The notes beneath the pieces were generated by a model. That model saw nothing but the letters and a program-made list of their open reading frames with translations. It made no database searches and was not told the origin of the DNA. Positions 1-6,648 of a stretch of 19,653 nucleotides of DNA are shown one piece after another. Both the position numbers and the translations under genes were made by a program. The stretch spans positions 1-19,653 of the forward strand of contig CABURG010000015.1 in the NCBI GenBank assembly GCA_902493835.1, written 5' to 3'. The number at the start of each line of letters is the position of its first letter. The first letter of the stretch is position 1. This DNA comes from an uncultured Collinsella sp. (GTDB lineage: Bacteria > Actinomycetota > Coriobacteriia > Coriobacteriales > Coriobacteriaceae).

Positions 1-234
1 GGCTGGGATAGAATGTCGCTGTGGGCCATCGTCTTTCCTTTCGTCGAATATCTAGGCACTGACGATTTTAGGCGATGGCCCTCCCTTGCTTCTTACACCA
101 CGACTGTACGCGCCACCCCGGCTCCAAGAGGTCGTGGACAAAAAGGGGCAAATATGAGTACTGTTACCATTTTAGTAGCAGGCAAAACCACCCAAAATGG
201 CGCCCATGCGGTAGCGCGTGACCCTTCCAGTTGA
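1..234 (+). CDS. Possible 3' end of an unidentified protein (5' end outside window)
   Basis: The plus frame is open from the first base to a stop at 232-234. Residues encoded by about 1-120 include a run (DDFRRWPSLASY then VRATPA) loosely like the C-terminal helices of glutathione S-transferase-fold proteins, where a 'P-L-x-x-W/Y ... R-x-x-P-A' pattern is common. That resemblance is weak and by eye. The last 30 or so residues are read through the inverted-repeat element beginning at 134, so the natural C-terminus may have been replaced or extended by the repeat. It contains rare codons (AGA, AGG, CTA) for a GC-rich genome. It could equally be non-coding. Confidence 0.22.
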   Translation, partial: GWDRMSLWAIVFPFVEYLGTDDFRRWPSLASYTTTVRATPAPRGRGQKGANMSTVTILVAGKTTQNGAHAVARDPSS

Positions 235-362
235 CCAGAATGGCCGGCTTAGGACTTGGAGCTCCGCTTTTAATGAACGGATTTTTAGATATGTTCATTA
301 TTTTCTTGGTCGTAAATGCTATCAGCCAGGCAACAGTACTCATATTTGGCATTTTTGTCCAC
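134..362. repeat. 229-bp element bounded by ~31-bp terminal inverted repeats (MITE-like)
   Basis: The left arm (134-165) begins GTGGACAAAAA and ends CAAATATGAGTACTGTT. The reverse complement of 332-362 begins GTGGACAAAAA and ends with the same 17 bases, with only a small mismatch/indel between the two blocks. The arms face each other across about 166 bases that hold no credible gene. No flanking target-site duplication is obvious. This is the structure expected of a non-autonomous miniature element or a large intergenic palindromic repeat. It sits just beyond the terminator of the NRAMP operon. Confidence 0.65.
271..300. repeat. 8-bp perfect inverted repeat inside the 134-362 element
   Basis: TAATGAAC (271-278) and GTTCATTA (293-300) pair perfectly around a 14-nt AT-rich loop. 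It lies within the larger inverted-repeat element and is probably part of its internal structure. An operator is a less likely reading. Confidence 0.45.
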
Positions 363-391
363 ACACATATTACTAACCCCCTATAACAGGC

Positions 392-427
392 AAAAAACAG
401 ACCGCAACCCATGGCGGCGGCCTGTTT
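392..427 (-). terminator. Rho-independent terminator of the NRAMP/MgtE-like operon
   Basis: On the minus strand AACAGGCCGC (417-426) pairs with GCGGTCTGTT (396-405), a 10-bp stem with one G-U wobble. The last stem bases run into a six-T tract (392-397). It begins 18 bases beyond the stop codon of the transporter gene. Confidence 0.8.
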
Positions 428-444
428 GGAGTCCAAAAGAGGCG

Positions 445-1707
445 CTAAGCGCTGTAGCCCATCGCCTGCAGGACAAACATGACGACCGTGAGCACCGTAA
501 TCACGGCGATAGTCGCCCAAGTAAGCACGTTCCACACGCGGCCGTTGCGGTTAGCGCCCATAATGTGACGGTCAGCGGCAATAACCACCTGGAACACCAG
601 AACCACGGGCAGTAGCACGCCATTGATGACCTGCGAGGTCATCATAATCTGGAACAGATCGACGCCGGGCATAAGCACCAGCACGGCAGAGATACCGATG
701 ATGGCCGTAATGATGCCGCGATAGACCGGGGCCTCGTCCCAGCTGCGGTCGGCACCGCGCTCCCAGCCAAATGCCTCGCAGATAGCGCTCGACGTAACGC
801 CCGGCAGCACGCAGGCGGCCAAGAAGCTCGCCGCGACCAGGCCCGAGGCAAACAGTACCGTGGACCACTGACCCGCAATAGGCTCCAGCGCGCGGGCAGC
901 ATCGGCAGCATCGCTTATCTGAATACCCGCCGGGAACAACACCGTACCGGTCGTGATGATAATAAAGCCGGCAATGACATCGGCGGCAAGCGAGCCGCTC
1001 ACGGTATCGATGCGCTGCAGCACGATATCGTCCTCGCCCGCGTTCTTATCGACCACGTTGTTCTGCGCCAAGAAGATCATCCACGGCGCGATGGTGGTAC
1101 CGATCGTTGCGACCACGAGCGACACGTAGCTGGGGTCATTTTGAATGTTAGGCACGACCAAGTCGACCGCGACCTCACCCCAGTTGGGGCCAGCCATAAA
1201 TGCAGCGACGACATAGGTCACGAACACGCAGCTCACCAGCAGCAAAATCTTCTCGATGCGCTGGAAACTACCCGACATGGTAAGCATCCACACCAGCAGC
1301 GCCACCAACGGCACCGAGATGCTCGCCGGCACGCCAAAGAGAGCAAGGCCGCTGGCGATGCCCGCAAACTCCGAAATGGTCACAGCCGTGTTGGCGATCA
1401 ACAGCGCCGCCATAGCAAGTACACTCTTGCGCACGCCAAAGCGCTCGCGAATGAGCGATGCCAGGCCCTTGCCCGTGACGCAGCCGCAGCGCGCCGCGGT
1501 CTCCTGCGTCACGATGAGCAGCACAGTCATGACGGGAAGCATCCAGAGCATCTTATAGCCATAGCTGGCGCCCGCGCTGGAATACGTTGCAATGCCGCCG
1601 GCGTCATTGCCCGAAAGCGCCGCCAGCAGACCGGGACCCATAGCGCCAAAGATGGCCGCGATGGTCAACTTTTGCTTGGTGCCCGACTTTTGCTTGGTAT
1701 TTTGCAC
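445..1707 (-). CDS. SLC11/NRAMP-family divalent metal transporter, NRMT-like (probable Mg2+)
   Basis: This is a polytopic membrane protein of 420 residues that should move divalent cations across the cytoplasmic membrane. The fold signature is clear (GPGLLAALSGNDAGGIAT at about 24-41, then typical NRAMP helices). The metal-site motifs are not those of Mn/Fe transporters. The helix-1 DPGN motif reads DAGG (35-38), so Asp stays and Asn becomes Gly. The helix-6 MPH motif reads APW (207-209), so the soft-metal-selecting Met is Ala. Loss of that Met characterises the NRAMP-related Mg2+ transporters (NRMT) described from Eggerthella lenta, a related class. The GTG start at 1707 is preferred because AGGTGG lies just upstream and the N-terminal extension in the longer frame overlaps the previous gene. 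The upstream gene stops 8 bases before it, so the two are co-transcribed. Mn2+ transport (MntH) is the alternative but fits the motifs poorly. Confidence 0.88.
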   Translation of the reverse strand: MQNTKQKSGTKQKLTIAAIFGAMGPGLLAALSGNDAGGIATYSSAGASYGYKMLWMLPVMTVLLIVTQETAARCGCVTGKGLASLIRERFGVRKSVLAMAALLIANTAVTISEFAGIASGLALFGVPASISVPLVALLVWMLTMSGSFQRIEKILLLVSCVFVTYVVAAFMAGPNWGEVAVDLVVPNIQNDPSYVSLVVATIGTTIAPWMIFLAQNNVVDKNAGEDDIVLQRIDTVSGSLAADVIAGFIIITTGTVLFPAGIQISDAADAARALEPIAGQWSTVLFASGLVAASFLAACVLPGVTSSAICEAFGWERGADRSWDEAPVYRGIITAIIGISAVLVLMPGVDLFQIMMTSQVINGVLLPVVLVFQVVIAADRHIMGANRNGRVWNVLTWATIAVITVLTVVMFVLQAMGYSA

Positions 1708-1715
1708 GCGACCAC

Positions 1716-3560
1716 CTAACCCATGACCGACATGGTGAGCAGCACCGCAACGGCGCAGTACGCTATGCACGAGATCATGACGGCAATAACGTTCATGGCG
1801 GTGCCCGACGTGTTGAGGTCATGCTCGTCACGCCAGAACAGCACCATCAGGTAAATCACGGCGCTCATGTTGCCAACCAGGCAAATGATGGCAGCGATAT
1901 TAAAGCAGCCGGTAAAGAGCTGCTCCTCAAACATGGGCGCACCGGGGAACGCGGCAGTGCGCACCAGCTGCGCGCACAGGTAAGTAACAAGCGAAAGGAT
2001 CAGGCCCATACCCGTGCTCTGGAAGAAGAATCCCAGGTACGGTTTGGGCTCGTCGTCGTGACCGTCGTACTCGAGGAAGTAGTTCTTGACGAACGACACC
2101 ATGCGCGAGGCCGCCAGCAGCACGAGCGGCATGGCGCACATGGGGAACACCACCAGATGCGCGGAGCCCAGCGCCGTCCCCAGCACCGTCGCCATAATGC
2201 ACGAGGCGATGCCCCACACGACGACCCAGTACTGACGATGCACGAACCAGCTGAGCACGTTCGTCGAGTCGTCCGACGCGCTATCGCCCGAGCCGACACC
2301 GGCGATCTGCAGGTCCTCCTGATGCTCCTCGGCGATAACGTCCATGGCGTCGTCGAAGGTCACGATGCCCAGGATATGACGGTTCTCGTCGCAGACAGGG
2401 ATGGCAACCAGGTCGTACTTGGTCATCTCGTCCGTCACGTCTTCCTGGTCCTCGTCGGGCGACACGTAGACCAGGTCGCGATAGGCGAGCTGGCCCAGCG
2501 TGGCATCGCGGTCGGCCACGATCAACGTGCGCAGCGAGAGCACGCCGGTGAGCATGCCGCTCGGATCCTCGGTATAGACGTAATAGACACTCTCGAAGTC
2601 CTCATCGAGTTTGCGAATCGCCTCGATGGCATCGCCGACCGTCGCCGTGGCGGGCAGCGAGACAAACTCCGAGGTCATGATGCGGCCGGCGGTGTTGTCC
2701 TCATAGCCCAGCAGGTTACGAATCGCCTTCTCCTCCTTGACGCCCATCAGGCGCAGGAGCTTCTCGGCCTTCTCGTAATCGAGCTCGTCGATCAGGTCGG
2801 CGGCGTCGTCCGGGTCCATCATGGCCAGCATCGACGATGCGTCCGTGTCGGACAGGCCCTCGAGCATCTCGGTCATAAGCTCGTCGTCATCGAACTCCGA
2901 GATGGCCTCGGCGGCCTGGGCAGTATCGAGCTGTGCAAACACCTGCGCACGCAGGCGCGGGTCGAGCTGCTCGATAATGTCGGCGATGTCGGCAGGGTGC
3001 AGCTCGCCGAGCGTCTTATGCGACACCGAGAGTTGAATGTTCTTGGTCGAGCGATCGAGCAGGTCCATGTAGGACCAAGCGATGATGTCCTCACTGAGCG
3101 GCTTGCCCAGGTGCTTCATAAAGCCTTCGACGATATGCTCGAGTGCGGGGCTGATCGCGCGTAGCAGACCGCGGGCGCCCACTTCGGCGCCCAGCAGGCG
3201 CAGCTGATTTTCGCCCGACATGGAAAACTTGATGTCGTTTACGCGCACGACCTTCATGCCCTGCGTGTCGACGATCTGCTTGTTGAGCACGTCGCGGGCA
3301 AGCAAGAGTTCGGTCGGCTGCAGGTACGAAAAACGGATTTCGGTGGCCGACGTCTTAAGGTGTACACCCGTCTCGTCGATACGGTCGACCCATTTGCGCC
3401 AGCTGATCATAAACGGCGTCTTGCCGGGTCCGCGGAACGCGAGCGACGTCACGTGCGGAAAAACTTCGCCGGTAGCAATACCAAAATCGTTCACCACGCC
3501 GAGCTTTTCGCCATCGACGTCCAAGACCGGCAATTTGAGCATCTCACTCAGATAATTCAA
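1716..3560 (-). CDS. PRC-barrel / MgtE_N / CBS-pair protein with degenerate MgtE membrane domain
   Basis: The 614-residue protein reads in order: PRC-barrel-like N-terminus (1 to about 120), MgtE N-terminal superhelix with Asp/Glu-rich repeats (about 180-285), a CBS pair (about 290-410), and five predicted membrane helices (about 440-614). In MgtE the N and CBS domains sense cytosolic Mg2+ and gate the channel. Here the membrane domain lacks the MgtE GGNxGxQ motif. Aligning the last helix by eye (SGTAMNVIAVM, 585-595) puts Val594 where the Mg2+-coordinating Asp (Asp432 in Thermus MgtE) should be. It may be a Mg2+ sensor or regulator of the NRAMP-type protein encoded 8 bases downstream, rather than a channel. 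The TTG start is chosen because GGGGAG lies 5 nt upstream. An ATG at codon 7 (3540-3542) is the alternative. Confidence 0.85.
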   Translation of the reverse strand: MNYLSEMLKLPVLDVDGEKLGVVNDFGIATGEVFPHVTSLAFRGPGKTPFMISWRKWVDRIDETGVHLKTSATEIRFSYLQPTELLLARDVLNKQIVDTQGMKVVRVNDIKFSMSGENQLRLLGAEVGARGLLRAISPALEHIVEGFMKHLGKPLSEDIIAWSYMDLLDRSTKNIQLSVSHKTLGELHPADIADIIEQLDPRLRAQVFAQLDTAQAAEAISEFDDDELMTEMLEGLSDTDASSMLAMMDPDDAADLIDELDYEKAEKLLRLMGVKEEKAIRNLLGYEDNTAGRIMTSEFVSLPATATVGDAIEAIRKLDEDFESVYYVYTEDPSGMLTGVLSLRTLIVADRDATLGQLAYRDLVYVSPDEDQEDVTDEMTKYDLVAIPVCDENRHILGIVTFDDAMDVIAEEHQEDLQIAGVGSGDSASDDSTNVLSWFVHRQYWVVVWGIASCIMATVLGTALGSAHLVVFPMCAMPLVLLAASRMVSFVKNYFLEYDGHDDEPKPYLGFFFQSTGMGLILSLVTYLCAQLVRTAAFPGAPMFEEQLFTGCFNIAAIICLVGNMSAVIYLMVLFWRDEHDLNTSGTAMNVIAVMISCIAYCAVAVLLTMSVMG

Positions 3561-3576
3561 TGGTGCTCCCCATCAT
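3544..3576 (-). CDS. Candidate 10-residue leader ORF overlapping the start of the MgtE-like gene
   Basis: A strong Shine-Dalgarno (GGAGG, 3581-3585) stands 4 nt before an ATG-ATG pair. The short frame reads MMGSTIELSE and stops at 3544-3546. It overlaps the TTG start of the MgtE-like gene in another frame and stops one base before that gene's ATG at codon 7. Coupled reinitiation there is possible. Very short ORFs with a good SD also occur by chance. Confidence 0.25.
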   Translation of the reverse strand: MMGSTIELSE

Positions 3577-3777
3577 TATTCCTCCGGACGCGGCCGCATG
3601 TGCGACGTCCGGGGGCTTCTGGATATGTATACGCATGCGCGGGCGGCACGCCGCTCGACGCTTACACCCCGTGCATGCGCAAAAAGCACCTGCATGGGGT
3701 CATCGACTGTATGGTCGAGGTTTGGATTTCACCTGTAACCTTTCTCTTGACCCTCATTAACCGCAGTAACTATAGCA
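3561..3777 (-). promoter_or_regulatory. Structured ~200-nt leader and extended -10 promoter of the Mg operon
   Basis: An extended -10 (TGCTATAGT on the minus strand, 3769-3777) would start transcription near 3762 and leave about 200 nt before the gene; no good -35 is seen. The leader holds a strong hairpin at 3667-3699 (14 paired positions with two mismatches and one wobble, loop TTTTT). A second stem, CCGGACG/CGTCCGG (3584-3612), abuts the GGAGG sequence, and a GCGGC/GCCGC hairpin lies between them. I could not match it to the M-box or another known riboswitch. Confidence 0.4.
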
Positions 3778-3851
3778 TCAGCATCGCCCTGCGGCATCGA
3801 ATTTATGCGCTGCACATTGCAGGCATACCAAACGCTGACGCATCCGTGACA

Positions 3852-3891
3852 TAGTCATTGGGGACGTTCTTAAATGACTACCCAATGACTA
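3852..3891. repeat. REP-like palindromic element at the end of the NodB-fold gene
   Basis: TAGTCATTGGG (3852-3862) and CCCAATGACTA (3881-3891) form an 11-bp perfect inverted repeat. A second copy of AATGACTA (3873-3880) lies inside it. The core TTGGGGACGTTCTTAAATGA recurs at 15754-15782 and, slightly changed, at 12245-12273. The stop codon of the flanking minus-strand gene (3889-3891) is the outermost CTA of the repeat. Confidence 0.8.
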
Positions 3892-5295
3892 CTCTGTGGT
3901 ATCTTCGTCCTCGGCAAGTTGGGGGAACACGGCGTCCTTGGGCATGGTGACCTTCGTCAGCGAGGTGAGCTTTTTGCTCAATGCCGTGTCCGTCTTGACC
4001 AGGTCGCTGAGCGTCACGATCTTGTAGCCGTCGGCAATGAGGCCGTCGATAATCTGCGGCAGCGCCTCGAGCGTCTGCTCGGCGCATTCGTCTCTATCGG
4101 TGAGCAGCACGATATTGCCCGGCGTCACCGAATCGAGCACCGTCGAGACCTGCTCGTCGACACCGTTGAGCAGCCAGTCGCCCGAGTCAATATTCCACGA
4201 GACCACGGCGGAGACCAGGTCCATCGCATCAATCCAGTTTTGCTCGTCAAAGGCAGCGTAGGGAGCACGCAGCAGCATCGTCTTCACGCCGGTCGCCGAC
4301 TTAATCGCATCGGTGCCTTTCGTGATCTGTTCGCGTACCGCCTCACGGTCCTGACCCTTGAGCGAATCGTCGCTGTAGCTGTTGGATCCGATCTCGCACC
4401 CGGCATCGACAATCGCCTTGGCCGTGGCAGGCGAGGCCTCGGCCGCATCGCCCGAAAGGAAGAACGTCGCGGTGACGCCCTTTTCCTTGAGCACCTGCAA
4501 GATCTGTTTGGTGGCGCCGCTCGGACCCTCGTCAAACGTCAGCGCCACGTACTTTTTGTTGCCCTTGGGCGCCACGCTGGCGCACGCAACAACGCAATCG
4601 GTGGCGGGCACGACCTCGCCGCGGTCCTGCGTCTTGCCCGATTGCTCACCAACCCACACCTCGGAGCGGCCCTGGGCACCCCACGTCTGCACATACTCGA
4701 TAGCGCCCGTGCCCTCGACCTTGAGCTTGGGCTCGATAACCGTAGCCTGAACCTCGTGCTTCTCGTAGGTGTTACGGCCATCCTTGACCGTCACCTTCTC
4801 GCCACCCTCAAGTTCGCGGCTATCCCATTTGCCCTGCTTCACGCGCTTGCCGTCGACCTTCACCGACAGCTTTTCGCCTCCATGGCGCTTGAGCACGCTG
4901 TCATCGACGGCCAGCAGGTCGCCTGCGTCGTAGGTGTCAGCCAATTCCTGGTCGTCGATGAGATTCTGCAGCGTAGAGCCCACGCGCACTGCGGTCTTCT
5001 GGCCGTTGAGCTCCACATCCACACTGCGGTTGACGTAGCCCACGACGGCAGCGATAAACAGCACGAGCGCGCAACCCACGGCGATGAGCGCATAGGGCAG
5101 GCGAGACGAACGACGGGGCGTACGGCTGTTGCCGATGCGCGCGCTGCGATCGCTAAACCCGCGGCTATGGTTGAGGTACATCGCGCCGGGCTTACGGTGA
5201 CGCTTGCGCTGACCGCTGGGCAGCTGCCCCAGATCGCGGCGCGCCGTCGGACGCGCACCCGAACGCCCGTTTAAGTTGGATCCGTTTTGGCGCAT
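3889..5295 (-). CDS. Membrane-anchored NodB/polysaccharide-deacetylase-fold protein, catalytic residues lost
   Basis: The 468-residue protein has a basic cytoplasmic N-terminus (1-65), one membrane helix (about 68-88), an extracytoplasmic DUF348-like region (about 91-150), a linker, and a CE4/NodB domain (about 247-440). Active CE4 enzymes deacetylate peptidoglycan or chitin-type sugars with a metal held by Asp-His-His. Motif 1, usually TFDDGP, is TFDEGP (253-258). Motif 2, usually HSxxH, is NSYSD (305-309), losing both His. Motif 5, usually LLHD, is LLTD (397-400), losing the catalytic His. RAPY (343-346) and DSGDW (370-374) remain. It is therefore probably a non-catalytic glycan-binding protein; this is inference. 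GGGGGAGGG just before the ATG supports the start. Its stop codon lies in a REP-like repeat. Confidence 0.85.
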   Translation of the reverse strand: MRQNGSNLNGRSGARPTARRDLGQLPSGQRKRHRKPGAMYLNHSRGFSDRSARIGNSRTPRRSSRLPYALIAVGCALVLFIAAVVGYVNRSVDVELNGQKTAVRVGSTLQNLIDDQELADTYDAGDLLAVDDSVLKRHGGEKLSVKVDGKRVKQGKWDSRELEGGEKVTVKDGRNTYEKHEVQATVIEPKLKVEGTGAIEYVQTWGAQGRSEVWVGEQSGKTQDRGEVVPATDCVVACASVAPKGNKKYVALTFDEGPSGATKQILQVLKEKGVTATFFLSGDAAEASPATAKAIVDAGCEIGSNSYSDDSLKGQDREAVREQITKGTDAIKSATGVKTMLLRAPYAAFDEQNWIDAMDLVSAVVSWNIDSGDWLLNGVDEQVSTVLDSVTPGNIVLLTDRDECAEQTLEALPQIIDGLIADGYKIVTLSDLVKTDTALSKKLTSLTKVTMPKDAVFPQLAEDEDTTE

Positions 5296-5316
5296 GTGCC
5301 CTCCCCCATAAACACA

Positions 5317-5346
5317 GCAAGCCGGAGCAACAGGTCTCCGGCTTGC
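5317..5346 (-). terminator. 11-bp hairpin between PRC gene and NodB-fold gene (terminator or attenuator)
   Basis: GCAAGCCGGAG (5317-5327) and CTCCGGCTTGC (5336-5346) pair perfectly around an 8-nt loop. The sequence after it on the minus strand (TGTGTTTATG) is only moderately T-rich. Only about 10 bases separate it from the Shine-Dalgarno of the next gene, leaving no room for a new promoter. It probably reduces rather than abolishes read-through. Confidence 0.6.
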
Positions 5347-5367
5347 CTCCCATCATTTGGTACGTCG

Positions 5368-6123
5368 CTATTTTGTAGCTTTTGACGAGCCTCCGCTCGC
5401 CTTTTGGTATTCGTCCTTAAAGGCCTTGAACATGCCGCGCGTCTTGCCGAGCTGCTTGCCCAGTGCGCGACTGCCCTTGTCCACGGCAACCGATCCCTTG
5501 TCGTCGAGCACCTTGGCGCCCTTTTTGACCTTGTCGCCCACCACGACGCTGGCCTCGGCGGCCTTGGCAGCCGCACCGCCCGAATACCCGAGCGACTTGA
5601 CCTCGTCCGAGACGACCATCGCGCCGTTCTCGTAGCCGCGCAGCATCGTCGGCGGCACCTGCGTGTCACCAACCAAAACACTCGAAGCAGCACCGGCGGT
5701 CACATAGAATGCCTGCACGATGCCCGAGCGTGGCTTGAACTCAACGTCCGAGCAATAGCCCACGACGTCGCCCGATTCCGTGCGCACGTCCATACCGACC
5801 CAGATGATGCAATCGTCCAGGTTGATGTCGAGGCGCTTGGCGGCGGCGGCATCGTACGTGTCCTTGACGTCGTCGACCGCGATGGCGCCCTCGTAGACGC
5901 CAATGGCATCGAGCGCCACAAATCGGTCGGGGCGCTCGATCATGCCCGCGATATCGGACTGGCGGACCATAAAGCCGACCACGCGCGTACCGCCCGGGGT
6001 AAAGACCGGAAAGTGAATCTTTCCGAGCTTTTTAGGGCTGCGCGGCGTGCCGTCCTTTTTGGTGCGCTTGTCCTCGGTAGGCTTGCGATAGATCTTGGCG
6101 CCGACAAAATCCCCGGCGCGCAT
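5368..6123 (-). CDS. PRC-barrel domain protein
   Basis: The 251-residue protein appears soluble, with no signal peptide or membrane helix. It has two PRC-barrel-like halves: residues about 1-95 with a basic insertion (RKPTEDKRTKKDGTPRSPKK), and about 100-185 (WVGMDVRTESGDVVGYCSDVEF). A Lys/Ala/Gly-rich tail follows. PRC barrels are small beta-barrels in proteins of RNA processing, photosynthetic complexes and envelope or stress functions, so no specific role can be assigned. Its ATG overlaps the stop of the YtxH gene by one base (TAATG, 6121-6125), which implies translational coupling, and the two products may act together. A second PRC-like domain is present at the N-terminus of the MgtE-like protein at 1716-3560. 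Confidence 0.8.
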   Translation of the reverse strand: MRAGDFVGAKIYRKPTEDKRTKKDGTPRSPKKLGKIHFPVFTPGGTRVVGFMVRQSDIAGMIERPDRFVALDAIGVYEGAIAVDDVKDTYDAAAAKRLDINLDDCIIWVGMDVRTESGDVVGYCSDVEFKPRSGIVQAFYVTAGAASSVLVGDTQVPPTMLRGYENGAMVVSDEVKSLGYSGGAAAKAAEASVVVGDKVKKGAKVLDDKGSVAVDKGSRALGKQLGKTRGMFKAFKDEYQKASGGSSKATK

Positions 6124-6512
6124 TATGCCTCGGTCGAGGGCTCCGCAGCCTCGGTATCAGCCTCGACGGCATTCTCGACCACGACGTCGGCGGCAGGCGT
6201 CACGTTGCCGCCCGAAATGGCGTCGTTGAGCTGCTCGCGCAGCTGGTCCATGCGCTCGCGGGCAAGGTCGACCTTGGCGCGCAGGTCGTCGGTCTTGGCG
6301 TCGACCATCGGGCCAAAGTCATTCACCGCAGCACGGGCCTCCTCGGCGCTGTGCTCGTAGGTGTCGCGCATATTGTCCCAGGCGTCGTTGGCGATATCGG
6401 CAGCCATGGCGCGGGTCTCGGCGCCCGAGCGCGGGGCCAGAGCAACGCCGACAATAGCGCCGGCAGCGGCGCCAAAAAGTGCGCCGGAGACAAAGCTGAA
6501 AGTCTTACCCAT
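6123..6512 (-). CDS. YtxH domain protein (small membrane-associated, stress-protein-like)
   Basis: It is about 129 residues from the ATG at 6512. The N-terminus has one glycine/alanine-rich hydrophobic helix followed by APRSGAETR (residues about 7-33), the YtxH family signature. A predicted amphipathic helix or coiled coil (about 45-95) and an acidic tail follow. YtxH proteins are linked to general stress in Bacillus, but their molecular role is unclear. The ATG at 6512 or 6518 fits the Shine-Dalgarno AGGAGAGGA; the longer frame from 6584 has an arginine-rich leader unlike the family. A perfect TATAAT (6564-6569) lies upstream, so this gene and the PRC gene may have their own promoter as well as read-through from the genes above. 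Confidence 0.8.
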   Translation of the reverse strand: MGKTFSFVSGALFGAAAGAIVGVALAPRSGAETRAMAADIANDAWDNMRDTYEHSAEEARAAVNDFGPMVDAKTDDLRAKVDLARERMDQLREQLNDAISGGNVTPAADVVVENAVEADTEAAEPSTEA

Positions 6513-6529
6513 GATCATTCCTCTCCTGC

Positions 6530-6569
6530 GGGCACGTCGGTGCCCACCGTTTGAATGCTGTCCATTATA
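6530..6569 (-). promoter_or_regulatory. Candidate promoter (-10 TATAAT) and leader hairpin of the YtxH gene
   Basis: The minus strand has a consensus TATAAT at 6564-6569, about 50 bases upstream of the start, with no convincing -35. A GGGCAC/GTGCCC hairpin (6530-6545) lies between it and the ribosome-binding site. Confidence 0.4.
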
Positions 6570-6648
6570 CCCGCAGCGCATCACTTGCCGCTCCGCTCAT
6601 CTGCGTACGGCAAAGGCGCAGGTACGTGATGGTGATAAACGCGTAGGC

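Noticed and set aside
164..615. Short frames on both strands in the left-hand intergenic region
   Set aside because: They run through the inverted-repeat element, the terminator or the NRAMP gene, with no ribosome-binding site or family similarity.
3561..3762. M-box (ykoK) magnesium riboswitch ahead of the MgtE-like gene
   Set aside because: The leader contains GTTACAGGTGA and GCGTCGAGCGGCG, faintly like M-box segments, but the conserved AGGTGAGGCTCCT block and the CCC/GGG pairing are missing.
3747..3776. Plus-strand promoter TTGACC / 18 bases / TATAGC
   Set aside because: It points into the end of a convergent gene and no plus-strand gene follows. Its -10 overlaps the more sensible minus-strand extended -10.
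6600..6648. Terminator after the CphA-N-like gene (GTAGGCCTAC palindrome)
   Set aside because: The palindrome is only 10 bases with no loop and no T tract follows, so no termination signal can be claimed.
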